Source of the DNA: Flavobacterium beibuense
GTDB taxonomy: Bacteria; Bacteroidota; Bacteroidia; Flavobacteriales; Flavobacteriaceae
Length of the DNA stretch: 64,000 bases
Assembly (NCBI RefSeq): GCF_004151245.1
Contig: NZ_JUIW01000007.1
Coordinates: 62,001 to 126,000 of the forward strand
Reading direction: 5' to 3'
Shown piece by piece: positions 1-8,029 of this stretch. The notes under the pieces are model-generated. The model did not search any database. It saw only the letters and a list, made by a program, of their open reading frames with translations, and was not told the origin of the DNA. Position numbers and translations under genes: made by a program. Within the stretch, counting starts at the first letter, position 1. Every line of letters starts with the position of its first letter.

Positions 1-1457
1 TGCTTGACCTGCCGTGGAATGAATTCTCTAAAGACAAGTTTGATCTTAAGCGTGCCGAGAAGATATTACACAGAGACCATTTTGGGCTTGAAGACGTTAA
101 GAAACGTATTATAGAGTACTTAGCAGTGCTTAAGCTTAGAAACGACATGAAATCGCCTATATTATGCCTTTACGGACCTCCGGGGGTTGGTAAAACATCC
201 ATAGGTAAGTCGGTTGCCGAAGCACTGGGCCGTGAGTATATCCGTATCTCATTAGGCGGACTTCGTGATGAGGCAGAAATTCGCGGACACCGTAAAACAT
301 ATATTGGTGCTATGCCGGGCCGTATCATTCAGAGTATAAAAAAGGCGGGGACAAGCAACCCTGTATTTGTACTGGATGAGATAGATAAGTTATCTACAGG
401 GCCAAGCGGTGATCCGTCGAGTGCGCTGCTTGAGGTATTAGATCCTGAACAAAACTCAGAGTTTTATGATAACTTCCTGGAGCTTGGCTTCGACCTTAGT
501 AAGGTAATGTTTATAGCTACGTCTAACAATATGTCTACCATTCAGCCGGCACTTCGCGACAGAATGGAAATTATAAACATGACGGGCTACACCATAGAAG
601 AAAAAGTAGAGATCGCTAAACGCCACCTGTTGCCTAAACAGCTTAAAGAGCACGGACTAACCGATAAAGACTTTAGCATGAGCAAAAAGGTTCTTGAAAA
701 GGTAGTTACGGGTTATACAAGAGAGTCGGGCGTACGCGGACTTGAAAAGCAGATCGCAAAAATGATAAGGCACGTTGCCAAGAGCATTGCCATGGAAGAG
801 GAGTACAACCACAAAGCTACTGAAGCTGATGTTCTTGAAGTACTGGGCGCACCTAAAATGGAGCGCGACAAGTATGAAAATAACGAGATTGCCGGTGTGG
901 TTACAGGACTTGCCTGGACAAGCGTAGGCGGAGATATATTGTTTATCGAATCGTTGCTTAGCAAAGGTAAAGGTACACTTACCATGACAGGAAACCTGGG
1001 TAATGTAATGAAGGAGTCGGCCACTATTGCGCTGGAGTATATTAAGGCCAATGCAGAGCAGTTGGGTATTAGTCCGGAAGTGATTTCAAATTACAACGTA
1101 CACATTCATGTACCAGAGGGAGCTACGCCAAAAGACGGACCAAGTGCCGGTATTGCAATGCTAACCTCGCTGGTATCGTCGTTCACGCAAAGAAGGATTA
1201 AAAAGAACCTTGCTATGACAGGTGAAATTACCCTTCGCGGACGCGTATTGCCTGTGGGCGGTATTAAAGAAAAAATACTTGCAGCAAAAAGGGCGGGTAT
1301 TAAGGAGATTATCCTTTGTGAGGAAAACCGTCGTGACATAGATGAAATTAAGCAGGAATACCTTCAGGGGTTAACATTCCACTATGTTAGTGAAATGAGC
1401 CAGGTGGTTAAACATGCTATTACCGACCAAAAGGTGAAGAATGCTAAAACACTATAA
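1..1457 (+). CDS. lon: ATP-dependent protease La (Lon), 5'-truncated by window edge
   Basis: Serine-lysine AAA+ protease that degrades misfolded and regulatory cytosolic proteins. The reading frame is open from position 3, so about 484 C-terminal residues are present; the internal ATG at 126 is not the real start. Visible are the Walker A motif GPPGVGKTS just after position 170, Walker B-type VFVLDEIDK near 365, and the C-terminal protease domain with the catalytic Ser in DGPSAGIAM (near 1140) and catalytic Lys in [14 protein letters not shown] (near 1260). The N-terminal substrate-recognition domain lies outside the window. A strong terminator follows directly. Identification is certain. Confidence 0.97.
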   Translation, partial: LDLPWNEFSKDKFDLKRAEKILHRDHFGLEDVKKRIIEYLAVLKLRNDMKSPILCLYGPPGVGKTSIGKSVAEALGREYIRISLGGLRDEAEIRGHRKTYIGAMPGRIIQSIKKAGTSNPVFVLDEIDKLSTGPSGDPSSALLEVLDPEQNSEFYDNFLELGFDLSKVMFIATSNNMSTIQPALRDRMEIINMTGYTIEEKVEIAKRHLLPKQLKEHGLTDKDFSMSKKVLEKVVTGYTRESGVRGLEKQIAKMIRHVAKSIAMEEEYNHKATEADVLEVLGAPKMERDKYENNEIAGVVTGLAWTSVGGDILFIESLLSKGKGTLTMTGNLGNVMKESATIALEYIKANAEQLGISPEVISNYNVHIHVPEGATPKDGPSAGIAMLTSLVSSFTQRRIKKNLAMTGEITLRGRVLPVGGIKEKILAAKRAGIKEIILCEENRRDIDEIKQEYLQGLTFHYVSEMSQVVKHAITDQKVKNAKTL

Positions 1458-1494
1458 TTTCAAATAGGTTATAATACTACTACTTGAAAGGAGA

Positions 1495-1526
1495 AACGGC
1501 TAAGTGATATCTTAGCCGTTTTTTTA
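1495..1526 (+). terminator. Rho-independent terminator of lon
   Basis: Perfect 10-bp stem AACGGCTAAG/CTTAGCCGTT with a six-base loop (TGATAT), followed by a run of T. It lies 37 bases after the lon stop codon. Confidence 0.88.
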
Positions 1527-1990
1527 GTTCCCCTCTTGAGAGGGGTTAGGGGTGTGTCATCCTGATGAAAGAAGGGACTTTTTATATTCTGCCTGATAAC
1601 GTAATGGAGAAATCTCATACAAAATAGAGATTGCCACAGCCTGCTACGCACTGCGGGGTAGTTGCTTCTCGCAATGACAGTAAGGCGTTGTCATTCCGAT
1701 ACGAAACGTAGTGTAGTGAGGAATCTCTAATTACAATTAATACTTCTTCTTTTGTCTTGACACAAAAGAACCAAAAAGTCAAGGCTAAGACTCCTTAAGC
1801 TAAAAATTACTTCACTAGGCTAAACCATCCGAACTCGGCTATCGCCTCAAACAGCGGATGCTTTTTAACGCCTCGCTTGTAATTTTCTTTACGCTACGGA
1901 GCCTGATGCCAGAACTTCACTCGGTTGTCATTGCGAACCTGCGAAGCAATCTATTATAAGATTGAGTGTTACCTTCTGAGAGGGGATTGG
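1527..1990. repeat. Mosaic of dispersed intergenic repeats, includes long unit copy 1
   Basis: The gap 1458-2100 has no credible gene. It holds a CCCCTC...GAGGGG...TAGGGG(T)GTGTC block near 1530, a reverse-orientation TCATTGCGAG...CAATCT element (about 1626-1680), a GTCATTCCGA...GAGGAATCTCT element (about 1690-1730), and a long unit at 1741-1926 that recurs in the same orientation at 35971-36156. The long unit begins with the hairpin CTTTTGT-cttgac-ACAAAAG. A further TCATTGCGAACC...GCAATCT element lies at 1927-1952. No open frame spans these units, so I read them as non-coding repetitive DNA. Confidence 0.75.
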
Positions 1991-2100
1991 GTTTGTCCTC
2001 GAATCAATGTTAAACAACACTAAACAATAATTAGCAAATAAGAATATTATTTAAAATAAAGCCTTAACTTGTTATGATATAGGTTTTAATAATACTCCCT

Positions 2101-2472
2101 ATGAAAAAAATAATCCCCCTTATTATTTTTATTACCCTTACATCATGCAGTAGCAGTGTTACGGTAATAACGGCTAATGATGTATATGGTTATAGTATAA
2201 CCTCTAAAAACTTCGGGGAATTTAGCAATCCTAACAAAACTACCTTAAAGCAGGTTAAGAGTAAGGATGTGGCTGCGGAGTTCGATTACATGAAAAATTA
2301 TCTTATAACCGGGAGGGAGCACCTTTTCCCCGATGGGGTTTTTACCTATGCCTTTGTTAAGGATAGTGACACCATTTATGCCAGCTCTAACCTAAGGTAC
2401 TGGTGGTATAAGGAAAAGGTAATACTATATCAGTCACCTATTATCAATACTGAGACCATAACGGAATTATAG
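2101..2472 (+). CDS. Small lipoprotein of unknown function
   Basis: 123 residues with a hydrophobic leader and lipobox LTSC ending at Cys16, so an envelope lipoprotein processed by signal peptidase II is expected. The mature part has no motif I recognise; it is Tyr- and Lys-rich with a WWYKEK stretch near the end. It stands alone between two repeat-rich gaps, with no close operon partner. Function unknown; I support it as a gene because of the clear lipoprotein signal and full-length frame. Confidence 0.7.
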   Translation: MKKIIPLIIFITLTSCSSSVTVITANDVYGYSITSKNFGEFSNPNKTTLKQVKSKDVAAEFDYMKNYLITGREHLFPDGVFTYAFVKDSDTIYASSNLRYWWYKEKVILYQSPIINTETITEL

Positions 2473-2477
2473 TATGT

Positions 2478-2800
2478 GCTTGTCATTGCGAGCCTGCGAA
2501 GCAATCTGTTATAGGGGTGCGAGTTCCCCTCTTGAGGTGCCTGTCACGCCTTAGCGTGAGGGCTAGGGGTGTCCGTTTAATTGTGAATTTCAAATTATGA
2601 ATTATGAGATGTCTCTCTGCGGTCGACATGACAGGAATGTGTGTGTTATACTGATGACAGGGAGGATTCCATTTAAAATTCAAAATTCATCATTTAAGAA
2701 TAGAGATCACCACGTTATGTTTCACTCCGTTCACGATGACATAATAGACTGTCTATTATCTATCATCTCACATCTCATATCTAATCTCTCATTTCCCAAT
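2478..2800. repeat. Second mosaic of dispersed repeats
   Basis: The gap 2473-2866 holds a TGTCATTGCGAG...GCAATCT element (2481-2507), a CCCCTCTTGAG...CTAGGGGTGTCC block (2524-2573) split by an insertion with the hairpin TCACGCC-tta-GCGTGA, and an ATGTCTCTCTGCGGTCGAC(ATGACA) element at 2608-2632 that recurs at about 35905, 36254 and 36842. Short frames here on either strand are repeat translations, not genes. Confidence 0.7.
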
Positions 2801-2866
2801 TCTCGTAAATAAAAAAATAATATCTTCGCAGCTGCGTTATAGTATGCAGAAAACTTACAGACAATA

Positions 2867-3886
2867 ATGTTCAAAAAAGCGTTTATTTACCTCTTTTTAT
2901 TCACCACGGCTCTCACATACAGCCAAATAGGGGGTAAATACACTTATCAGTTCCTAAATTTGGTTACCTCACCCCGTCAGGCGGCTTTGGGCGGTAAGAT
3001 TATTACCCTTTACGATTATGATGTAAACCAGGCCATTTATAACCCTGCAACCATTAACAGGGAGATGGATAACCACCTTTCGGCAAACTATGGTAACTAC
3101 TATGGTGAGGTTAATTATGGTACGGCTGCCTATGCCTATACATGGGACAGGCACGTGCAAACCTTTCATATGGGGGTTAACTATGTAGATTACGGAACTT
3201 TTGAAGGGCGCGATCAAAACGGACTGCTTACGGGCGACTTTACCGGAAGCGAGATAGCGCTTTCTTTTGGATATGCTTACAATGTGCCTTATACAACCCT
3301 GTATTTCGGTACTAATCTTAAGTTTATATCTTCAACTCTTGAAAGCTACAACTCCTTTGGGGTAGCACTCGATCTAGGAGCTATTTATATTGACGAGGAT
3401 AACGATATTCACTATGCGCTTGCTTTACGCAACATGGGTACGCAGATTAGCACCTATGCCGGACTGCAGGAAAAGCTTCCGTTTGAAATTATAGCGGGTA
3501 TATCGCAGGAAGTAGAGAATGTGCCTATACGCTGGCATATTACCCTTGAGAATCTGCAACAGTGGAATATTGCCTTTTCTAACCCTAACCGTAGCGAACA
3601 GAGTATAGACGGCGAAGTGACCGAAGAAAAAGTTTCATTTATCAATAATGCACTGCGACACGTTATTTTAGGTGCCGAACTTTTCCCGGGTAAGAGCTTT
3701 AACCTTAGGTTGGGCTATAACTTTAGGAGAGGGCAGGAACTGAGTATTGTAGACAAACGAACTTTTTCTGGAATTTCTGCGGGAGTAAGCATAAGGTTTA
3801 ATAAATTGCGCTTTGATTATTCGTACTCAAAGTATACCCTTGCAGCCAATACCAGCCTGTTTGGGCTAACCATTAACCTTCAGTAA
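2867..3886 (+). CDS. porQ: Type IX secretion system protein PorQ
   Basis: 339 residues with a signal peptide ending near TYSQ (residue 20) and alternating aromatic beta-strands typical of an outer-membrane barrel. The opening GGKYTYQFLNLVTSPRQAALGG and the following YNPA motif match the PorV/PorQ group of FadL-like type IX secretion proteins, which help export and surface attachment of CTD-bearing cargo in Bacteroidota. The stop is one base before cmk, and PorQ beside cmk is a familiar arrangement in this phylum. No CTD cargo protein is visible in the window. The name rests on sequence recognition plus context. Confidence 0.85.
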   Translation: MFKKAFIYLFLFTTALTYSQIGGKYTYQFLNLVTSPRQAALGGKIITLYDYDVNQAIYNPATINREMDNHLSANYGNYYGEVNYGTAAYAYTWDRHVQTFHMGVNYVDYGTFEGRDQNGLLTGDFTGSEIALSFGYAYNVPYTTLYFGTNLKFISSTLESYNSFGVALDLGAIYIDEDNDIHYALALRNMGTQISTYAGLQEKLPFEIIAGISQEVENVPIRWHITLENLQQWNIAFSNPNRSEQSIDGEVTEEKVSFINNALRHVILGAELFPGKSFNLRLGYNFRRGQELSIVDKRTFSGISAGVSIRFNKLRFDYSYSKYTLAANTSLFGLTINLQ

Positions 3887-3887
3887 A

Positions 3888-4580
3888 TTGGATAAGAAAA
3901 TAACGATTGCCATAGACGGCTTTTCTTCTACCGGAAAAAGTACGCTGGCAAAGCAGCTTGCAAAACATTTGGGCTATGTGTATGTGGATACGGGCGCTAT
4001 GTACCGTGCCGTTACCCTTTTTGCGATGCAAAACGGACTGATTTCGCAGGATTTTTTTAACCGTGAAGGATTAATAGAACACCTACAGGATATCACACTT
4101 CAGTTTTTATACAATCCGGTGCTTGAGTTTGCCGAAATGTATCTTAACGAAGAGAATGTTGAAAAGGAAATACGCACCCTTGCTGTATCGCAACTGGTGA
4201 GCCGTGTTGCCGAAGTACCAGAAGTGCGCCATAAACTGGTAGAACAGCAAAAGCACATGGGTGAGAAGAAAGGTGTGGTTATGGATGGCAGGGATATAGG
4301 TACGGTTGTTTTCCCTAATGCCGAACTAAAGATATACATGAACGCCAGTCCCGAAACGCGTGCTCAGCGTCGTTTTAAGGAACTTACAGGGTTGGGGCAG
4401 GAGGTAACTTATGAAGAGGTGTATAACAACGTGATAGAGCGTGATTACATTGATACGCACCGTGCCGATTCTCCGCTTGTAAAAGCCGATGATGCCATAG
4501 AGATGGACAATAGCACTATTACCAAGCAGGAACAGCTGCAAAAGGTAATTGATATTGTTAATGAGCTGCTGGCGAAGTAA
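3888..4580 (+). CDS. cmk: Cytidylate kinase
   Basis: 230-residue P-loop kinase that phosphorylates CMP/dCMP with ATP in the cytosol. Walker A GFSSTGKST at residues 11-19, YVDTGAMYRA in the NMP-binding part, and VMDGRDIGTVVFP in the middle are diagnostic. The only start that keeps the full P-loop domain is TTG at 3888 (MDKKITIAIDG); no in-frame ATG sits close upstream. One base separates it from porQ, so it is probably translated from the same transcript, perhaps by re-initiation. Confidence 0.95.
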   Translation: MDKKITIAIDGFSSTGKSTLAKQLAKHLGYVYVDTGAMYRAVTLFAMQNGLISQDFFNREGLIEHLQDITLQFLYNPVLEFAEMYLNEENVEKEIRTLAVSQLVSRVAEVPEVRHKLVEQQKHMGEKKGVVMDGRDIGTVVFPNAELKIYMNASPETRAQRRFKELTGLGQEVTYEEVYNNVIERDYIDTHRADSPLVKADDAIEMDNSTITKQEQLQKVIDIVNELLAK

Positions 4581-4591
4581 TTTCTTATTTA

Positions 4592-4774
4592 ATGCAAAAA
4601 AAACTGCTTTTTATATTTGGCGCCATAGTGCTTTTTCAGCTGTTTTATTTTTTACGAAAAAGTATGGGCAACCGCAGGCGAACTAACGCAGTGGCGGTTT
4701 TTAGCAGGGCTAATCTTCGCAGTTGGTTTGTAATAGTACTTTTGGTTTTACTACTGTTTTTTATGATGACATAA
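4592..4774 (+). CDS. Small two-helix membrane protein
   Basis: 60 residues with two hydrophobic segments (about residues 4-20 and 45-59) flanking a basic loop, suggesting a small inner-membrane protein. It starts 11 bases after cmk in the same direction and so probably belongs to the porQ-cmk transcript. No family recognised. It could be a chance frame, but the tight spacing and clean membrane topology favour a gene. Confidence 0.55.
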   Translation: MQKKLLFIFGAIVLFQLFYFLRKSMGNRRRTNAVAVFSRANLRSWFVIVLLVLLLFFMMT

Positions 4775-4965
4775 AAAGTTATTTTAAATGATGGATTTTA
4801 AATTGAAATCATCCTTTAGAATTATCAACTTTAAACTTTATTGTATTTTATATTTTAAAGTAGGAATCTAAAAAATTTAACAATACTAAGAAGGTGTCTT
4901 TTTGCGTTTTTCTCTTACATTTACGGCACAACCGCGCATATTAATATTACCTAACCACACACACC

Positions 4966-5292
4966 ATGAACAGAAAGTACACCTTACTGCTTATTCTGTT
5001 ATTGTTAACCATTGCCTCTGTTTTGTACTGGCGTAACTTTTATACGCCTTTTTACCCTGTGGGATACAAGGGAGGTGAGTATATAGTTAACAATACAGAA
5101 CCCTTATCGAAATCTTTTAACCATAATATTACTCAGGTATTAGAGTATTATGATGAAGATTACAAAATATGTCAGGGCATAGTACATGTAAAAAACAGCC
5201 TTCATAAAAATGATGCCCTAATGTATAACTATACCCGTAAGGCTCAGGATTCCGTTTGGATGGTAAAACATGATATGGAGTATAAACCATAA
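4966..5292 (+). CDS. Membrane-anchored hypothetical protein
   Basis: 108 residues: an N-terminal uncleaved-looking hydrophobic segment (about residues 5-22) followed by a Tyr-rich extracytoplasmic tail. A TACATTTA element lies about 35 bases upstream. Unrecognised family; its neighbours are also small envelope proteins of unknown role. Confidence 0.55.
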   Translation: MNRKYTLLLILLLLTIASVLYWRNFYTPFYPVGYKGGEYIVNNTEPLSKSFNHNITQVLEYYDEDYKICQGIVHVKNSLHKNDALMYNYTRKAQDSVWMVKHDMEYKP

Positions 5293-5323
5293 TGTTTATA
5301 TTTACCTGCCAAAACAAATTTTT

Positions 5324-5770
5324 ATGAAATACCTTACCCTATTGTGCGCAGCATTTATACTAATCGGCTGTACTTTTAAAACCCAGGCAGATAATGTTGC
5401 CGAAGACCAGGCTAAAGGCCGCGAACTGGCCGCTGCTTTTTATGGTTATGAAGAAAACCATTCAAGAGACTCCATTTACAGTATGTGCCATGAAAGCTTT
5501 AATCAGCAGGAGTTCACCAACCTTTTTCTTAAAAAGGACTCGCTGTTTGGAGATGTTTTTTCTGTAAATATACTGGAGGCTCAAACAAGGAGGCTAAATG
5601 TTAATACCGATCGTTTTGTAAAATATCTTATCAAGTCGAAAATAATTTATGATAAGGGACCTGTATATGAGTACCTGTATTTTGTTGATGAAGGAAATGG
5701 TAATCCTAAAATATTACAATACACGTTTAATACAGTAGATCCTCAATTGTATCTTGAAGAAGAGAAGTAG
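5324..5770 (+). CDS. Lipoprotein of unknown function
   Basis: 148 residues from ATG 5324, chosen because it places a lipobox (LIGC, Cys16) at the correct distance; an upstream in-frame start at 5270 would put 18 extra residues before the signal and is unlikely. The mature part is helical and acidic with a YEYLYFVDEGNGNPK segment near the end. It resembles small DUF4019/DUF3887-like stress lipoproteins in outline only, so no function is assigned. A TATATTTA box lies 30 bases upstream of the start. Confidence 0.65.
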   Translation: MKYLTLLCAAFILIGCTFKTQADNVAEDQAKGRELAAAFYGYEENHSRDSIYSMCHESFNQQEFTNLFLKKDSLFGDVFSVNILEAQTRRLNVNTDRFVKYLIKSKIIYDKGPVYEYLYFVDEGNGNPKILQYTFNTVDPQLYLEEEK

Positions 5771-5853
5771 GTATAAATACAATTATATCTCCTTTCTTAA
5801 AAAGGGGTAATCTATTTCTTATAGATAAATTATATTTCTGTAAGTCAATAGTT

Positions 5854-5861
5854 TATATTTG
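5854..5861 (+). promoter_or_regulatory. -7 promoter element (TATATTTG)
   Basis: Exact TAnnTTTG match 21 bases before the ATG at 5883, as expected for a Bacteroidota housekeeping promoter; no clear -33 TTTG partner. Confidence 0.55.
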
Positions 5862-5882
5862 TTTGTTTTAATTTACAGAGAT

Positions 5883-6335
5883 ATGAACAGACTTATATTT
5901 TTTCTGATTTTATTAGCCGGTATTTCGGTTAATGCCCAGGACTCAAAACTGATTGCTTCGTGTTGCGGTAAGTGTACAGGAAGCGCTTATTGTTCAGCCT
6001 GTAAAAATTGTTCGGCCTGTAAGCATTGTTCTAAAGAGGGTGGAAGCTGCGGGGTGTGTGAATCAAAATCTAAACCAAAGGCCGAAAAGAGTACCCAGCC
6101 TTCCGGTTATAATTATAAAACATCAACATCCGATAGTACAGATGAGGTTATAATACTTTCAGTTATTCCTGCAGAAGTTAATCTATACTCAGGTCCGGGA
6201 ACTAATTATAAGGTTATTGAGAAGCTTAAAAAAGGTAATAGTATGGTAGTTATTGCCTATAACGGAGATTGGGTTAAGGTAAAGGCTGTAAATTCCAGAA
6301 ACACAGGATATGTACTTTTAAAGGATGTTAGATAA
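5883..6335 (+). CDS. Secreted Cys-rich protein with C-terminal bacterial SH3 domain
   Basis: 150 residues from ATG 5883, which gives a clean signal peptide (cleavage near VNA-Q19). Residues 27-59 contain ten cysteines, mostly in CxxC or CSAC-type spacing (CSACKNCSACKHC), followed by a Lys/Ser/Thr linker and a bacterial SH3 domain (about residues 86-150: VNLYSGPGTNYKVIEKLKKG...DWVKVKA...GYVLLKDVR). SH3b domains usually bind peptidoglycan or other envelope ligands. The Cys cluster could bind metal or form disulfides. The pairing is unusual and its role is unknown. Confidence 0.75.
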   Translation: MNRLIFFLILLAGISVNAQDSKLIASCCGKCTGSAYCSACKNCSACKHCSKEGGSCGVCESKSKPKAEKSTQPSGYNYKTSTSDSTDEVIILSVIPAEVNLYSGPGTNYKVIEKLKKGNSMVVIAYNGDWVKVKAVNSRNTGYVLLKDVR

Positions 6336-6492
6336 ATCTCATTACGTTTTTCTTATTGTAAAAACTTTCCTGTTATAAAAGTTAAATTATCTGATTTTTA
6401 GATATTTATGTAAAAATGTAGTATGTTTTTAATTATATAATATGTACCTTTATAAAAGGTAAATTATTATTTACTATTATTGGTTAATGATG

Positions 6493-6527
6493 GCCCCGGT
6501 TACAAAAAGTAGCCGGGGCTTTTATTT
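6493..6527 (+). terminator. Terminator
   Basis: 11-bp stem GCCCCGGTTAC/GTAGCCGGGGC (one G-T pair), AAAAA loop, T-rich tail. A small hairpin ACCTTT-ataa-AAGGT lies upstream near 6447, so the 3' region of the SH3 gene, or a separate short transcript, ends here. Confidence 0.8.
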
Positions 6528-6574
6528 TTTTGATACTTAAGTTCAAAAAATCTGCCCGATAATTATATGTAAGC

Positions 6575-6614
6575 TTTTGCGTTATATTTGTAATACCATT
6601 TATATAACGCAAAA
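6575..6614. promoter_or_regulatory. 13-bp perfect inverted repeat spanning promoter -7 box and start codon
   Basis: Left arm TTTTGCGTTATAT (6575-6587), 14-base spacer, right arm ATATAACGCAAAA (6602-6614). The left arm overlaps a TATATTTG -7 element (6583-6590); the right arm ends on the A of the ATG at 6614. The position suggests an operator for a dimeric repressor. A hairpin in RNA is less likely because transcription should start between the arms. Confidence 0.6.
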
Positions 6615-7294
6615 TGAAAGCCTTACTAACACTTTTGCTCGTATTTCTATCCATAACATTTGTTTATGCTCAGGAAGATGAAGATGCTTATGAGTACGAC
6701 TCATTACCTAGCTATACTTATAACTGCGGCTGGAACAAAAGCCTTTCCATAGAAGAACGCAATAAAATTTTTCCGTTTAGTCAAGCTAAGAACATAGTTT
6801 TATTAGCTTATCCTAATCATGGAGTTACTGGTAATAAAATAAATCAGGATAGTTTGGATATTGCCGGGGCAGCAAAGCACTATAATATGCCTGTTTTAAA
6901 CAAATGGATTGTTGAATCTAAATACCGTAATAAAATATATTTTTCTACTGAAGAAGTAGGGCTTTCCAAAAAAGGAATAAACGAATTATCAAATCTACTA
7001 TTTAACTATACAATAGATGAGAAGCTAAAGTATCCTGTTTTAACTGAGGAGAGTACATGTTATAGCCCCAGAAATGCAATATTGTTTTTTGATGAAAAAG
7101 ATAATTTAATAGCCTGTATTGAAATTTGTTTTGAATGTATGTCTATTTACTTAATAAAAGGAGAAGACGATATTTTGCATGAAGCTATATTAGAATTTCG
7201 ATTAGGAGGTTATTCGTGTAATGAAAAGTTTACACTACTTAGAGAATTTTTTATAGAGCAGGGAATCGACTTTGGTGCTGTAAACATTGATTAA
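6614..7294 (+). CDS. Secreted protein of unknown function
   Basis: 226 residues with a signal peptide (cleavage near VYA-Q20). The mature protein has an acidic start, several cysteines (NCGWN, ESTCY, CIEICFECMS, YSCNEKF) and a C-terminal REFFIEQGIDFG. No family recognised. Its start codon is embedded in a perfect inverted repeat, so regulated expression is likely. It is monocistronic, followed by a long non-coding gap. Confidence 0.65.
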   Translation: MKALLTLLLVFLSITFVYAQEDEDAYEYDSLPSYTYNCGWNKSLSIEERNKIFPFSQAKNIVLLAYPNHGVTGNKINQDSLDIAGAAKHYNMPVLNKWIVESKYRNKIYFSTEEVGLSKKGINELSNLLFNYTIDEKLKYPVLTEESTCYSPRNAILFFDEKDNLIACIEICFECMSIYLIKGEDDILHEAILEFRLGGYSCNEKFTLLREFFIEQGIDFGAVNID

Positions 7295-7462
7295 TTGAGG
7301 CTTTTCTTACTTTTTAAATCTAACTCAATCAGCAACTTAAGCATTTCTTAAGAATATAAAATAACATCTAAAAAAAATACTATGCACTCATAATAAATGA
7401 CTTACGGTAAATTTTAACATTAATTTAATACGGTTTTCCGTAAAAAATTAACAAACAATTAA

Positions 7463-7563
7463 TAAATTTGCCCGCCTCGTTGAAATAGATTTGAGTAATA
7501 GTAGATGAGGAAAACAAAATATTTGTTATGGGCAGGGCTTAGTAACCCCTGCTCCTTTTTTTG
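7463..7563 (+). ncRNA. Candidate small RNA: promoter plus terminator without a reading frame
   Basis: A TAAATTTG -7 element (7463-7470) is followed about 60 bases later by a terminator hairpin GCAGGG/CCCTGC (7532-7552) with a C-C-T7 tail. Predicted transcript about 7477-7563, roughly 85 nt, with CCTC/GAGG able to pair near its 5' end. No sensible ORF lies inside. Class not recognised. Confidence 0.4.
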
Positions 7564-7742
7564 TAAGTATTTAGCAAAAAGCCGTAAGGTATTCTTAAAG
7601 TTGTGTTATACTTTTCATAAATACAGGTACAACGCAAAATAAGGTTAGCTACCTTGCCGTTACAAAATCATGTCAGTCACCTTACTGTAAAAATTTACCA
7701 CATTTTACACAAAACCGATTACTAAACTCAAACCCGATTGAC

Positions 7743-7847
7743 ATGGATTACATTGTACCGATTTTAGCCCTGGGGCTATTAAGCTATTTAGCGTTTTTGA
7801 TTTATAAAGATTTAAAAAGAAGACATAAGAAGAGGGATTTTTATTAA
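7743..7847 (+). CDS. 34-residue single-span membrane peptide
   Basis: ATG at 7743 opens a 34-codon frame: about 20 hydrophobic residues (IVPILALGLLSYLAFLIY) followed by a strongly basic tail (KDLKRRHKKRD), the classic positive-inside layout of a small inner-membrane protein. It lies in the 735-base gap 7295-8029, downstream of the candidate small RNA. No family assigned. The rest of that gap shows only a weak hairpin AAGGT-tagct-ACCTT near 7645. Confidence 0.45.
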   Translation: MDYIVPILALGLLSYLAFLIYKDLKRRHKKRDFY

Positions 7848-8001
7848 TAGTTTTTCTCGTTGGTCTGGTTGTTTGCCTTACAAGGTTGTTGTTTTGGCGA
7901 ATTGTAACCCCACAGCAAACAGCCATGCCAACCTCTTCAAAATATAACAAACTTACTGCTGTGCTTTATAAAACTTATTTACGATAACGTTTTAATTTTC
8001 C

Positions 8002-8009
8002 TAAATTTG
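8002..8009 (+). promoter_or_regulatory. -7 promoter element (TAAATTTG)
   Basis: Exact TAnnTTTG match 20 bases before the ATG at 8030. Confidence 0.55.
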
Positions 8010-8029
8010 CACTTTGTAAACAAACAAGA

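Noticed and set aside
1626..1735. TCATTGCGAG repeats as a CRISPR array
   Set aside because: The copies are few, irregularly spaced, partly inverted and lack uniform spacers; no cas genes occur in the window.
1741..1990. Short reading frames within the repeat mosaics
   Set aside because: They change frame between copies and have no conserved start or domain, so they are repeat translations.
7640..7665. AAGGT-tagct-ACCTT hairpin as a riboswitch
   Set aside because: The stem is only five base pairs and the surrounding sequence shows no conserved riboswitch core.
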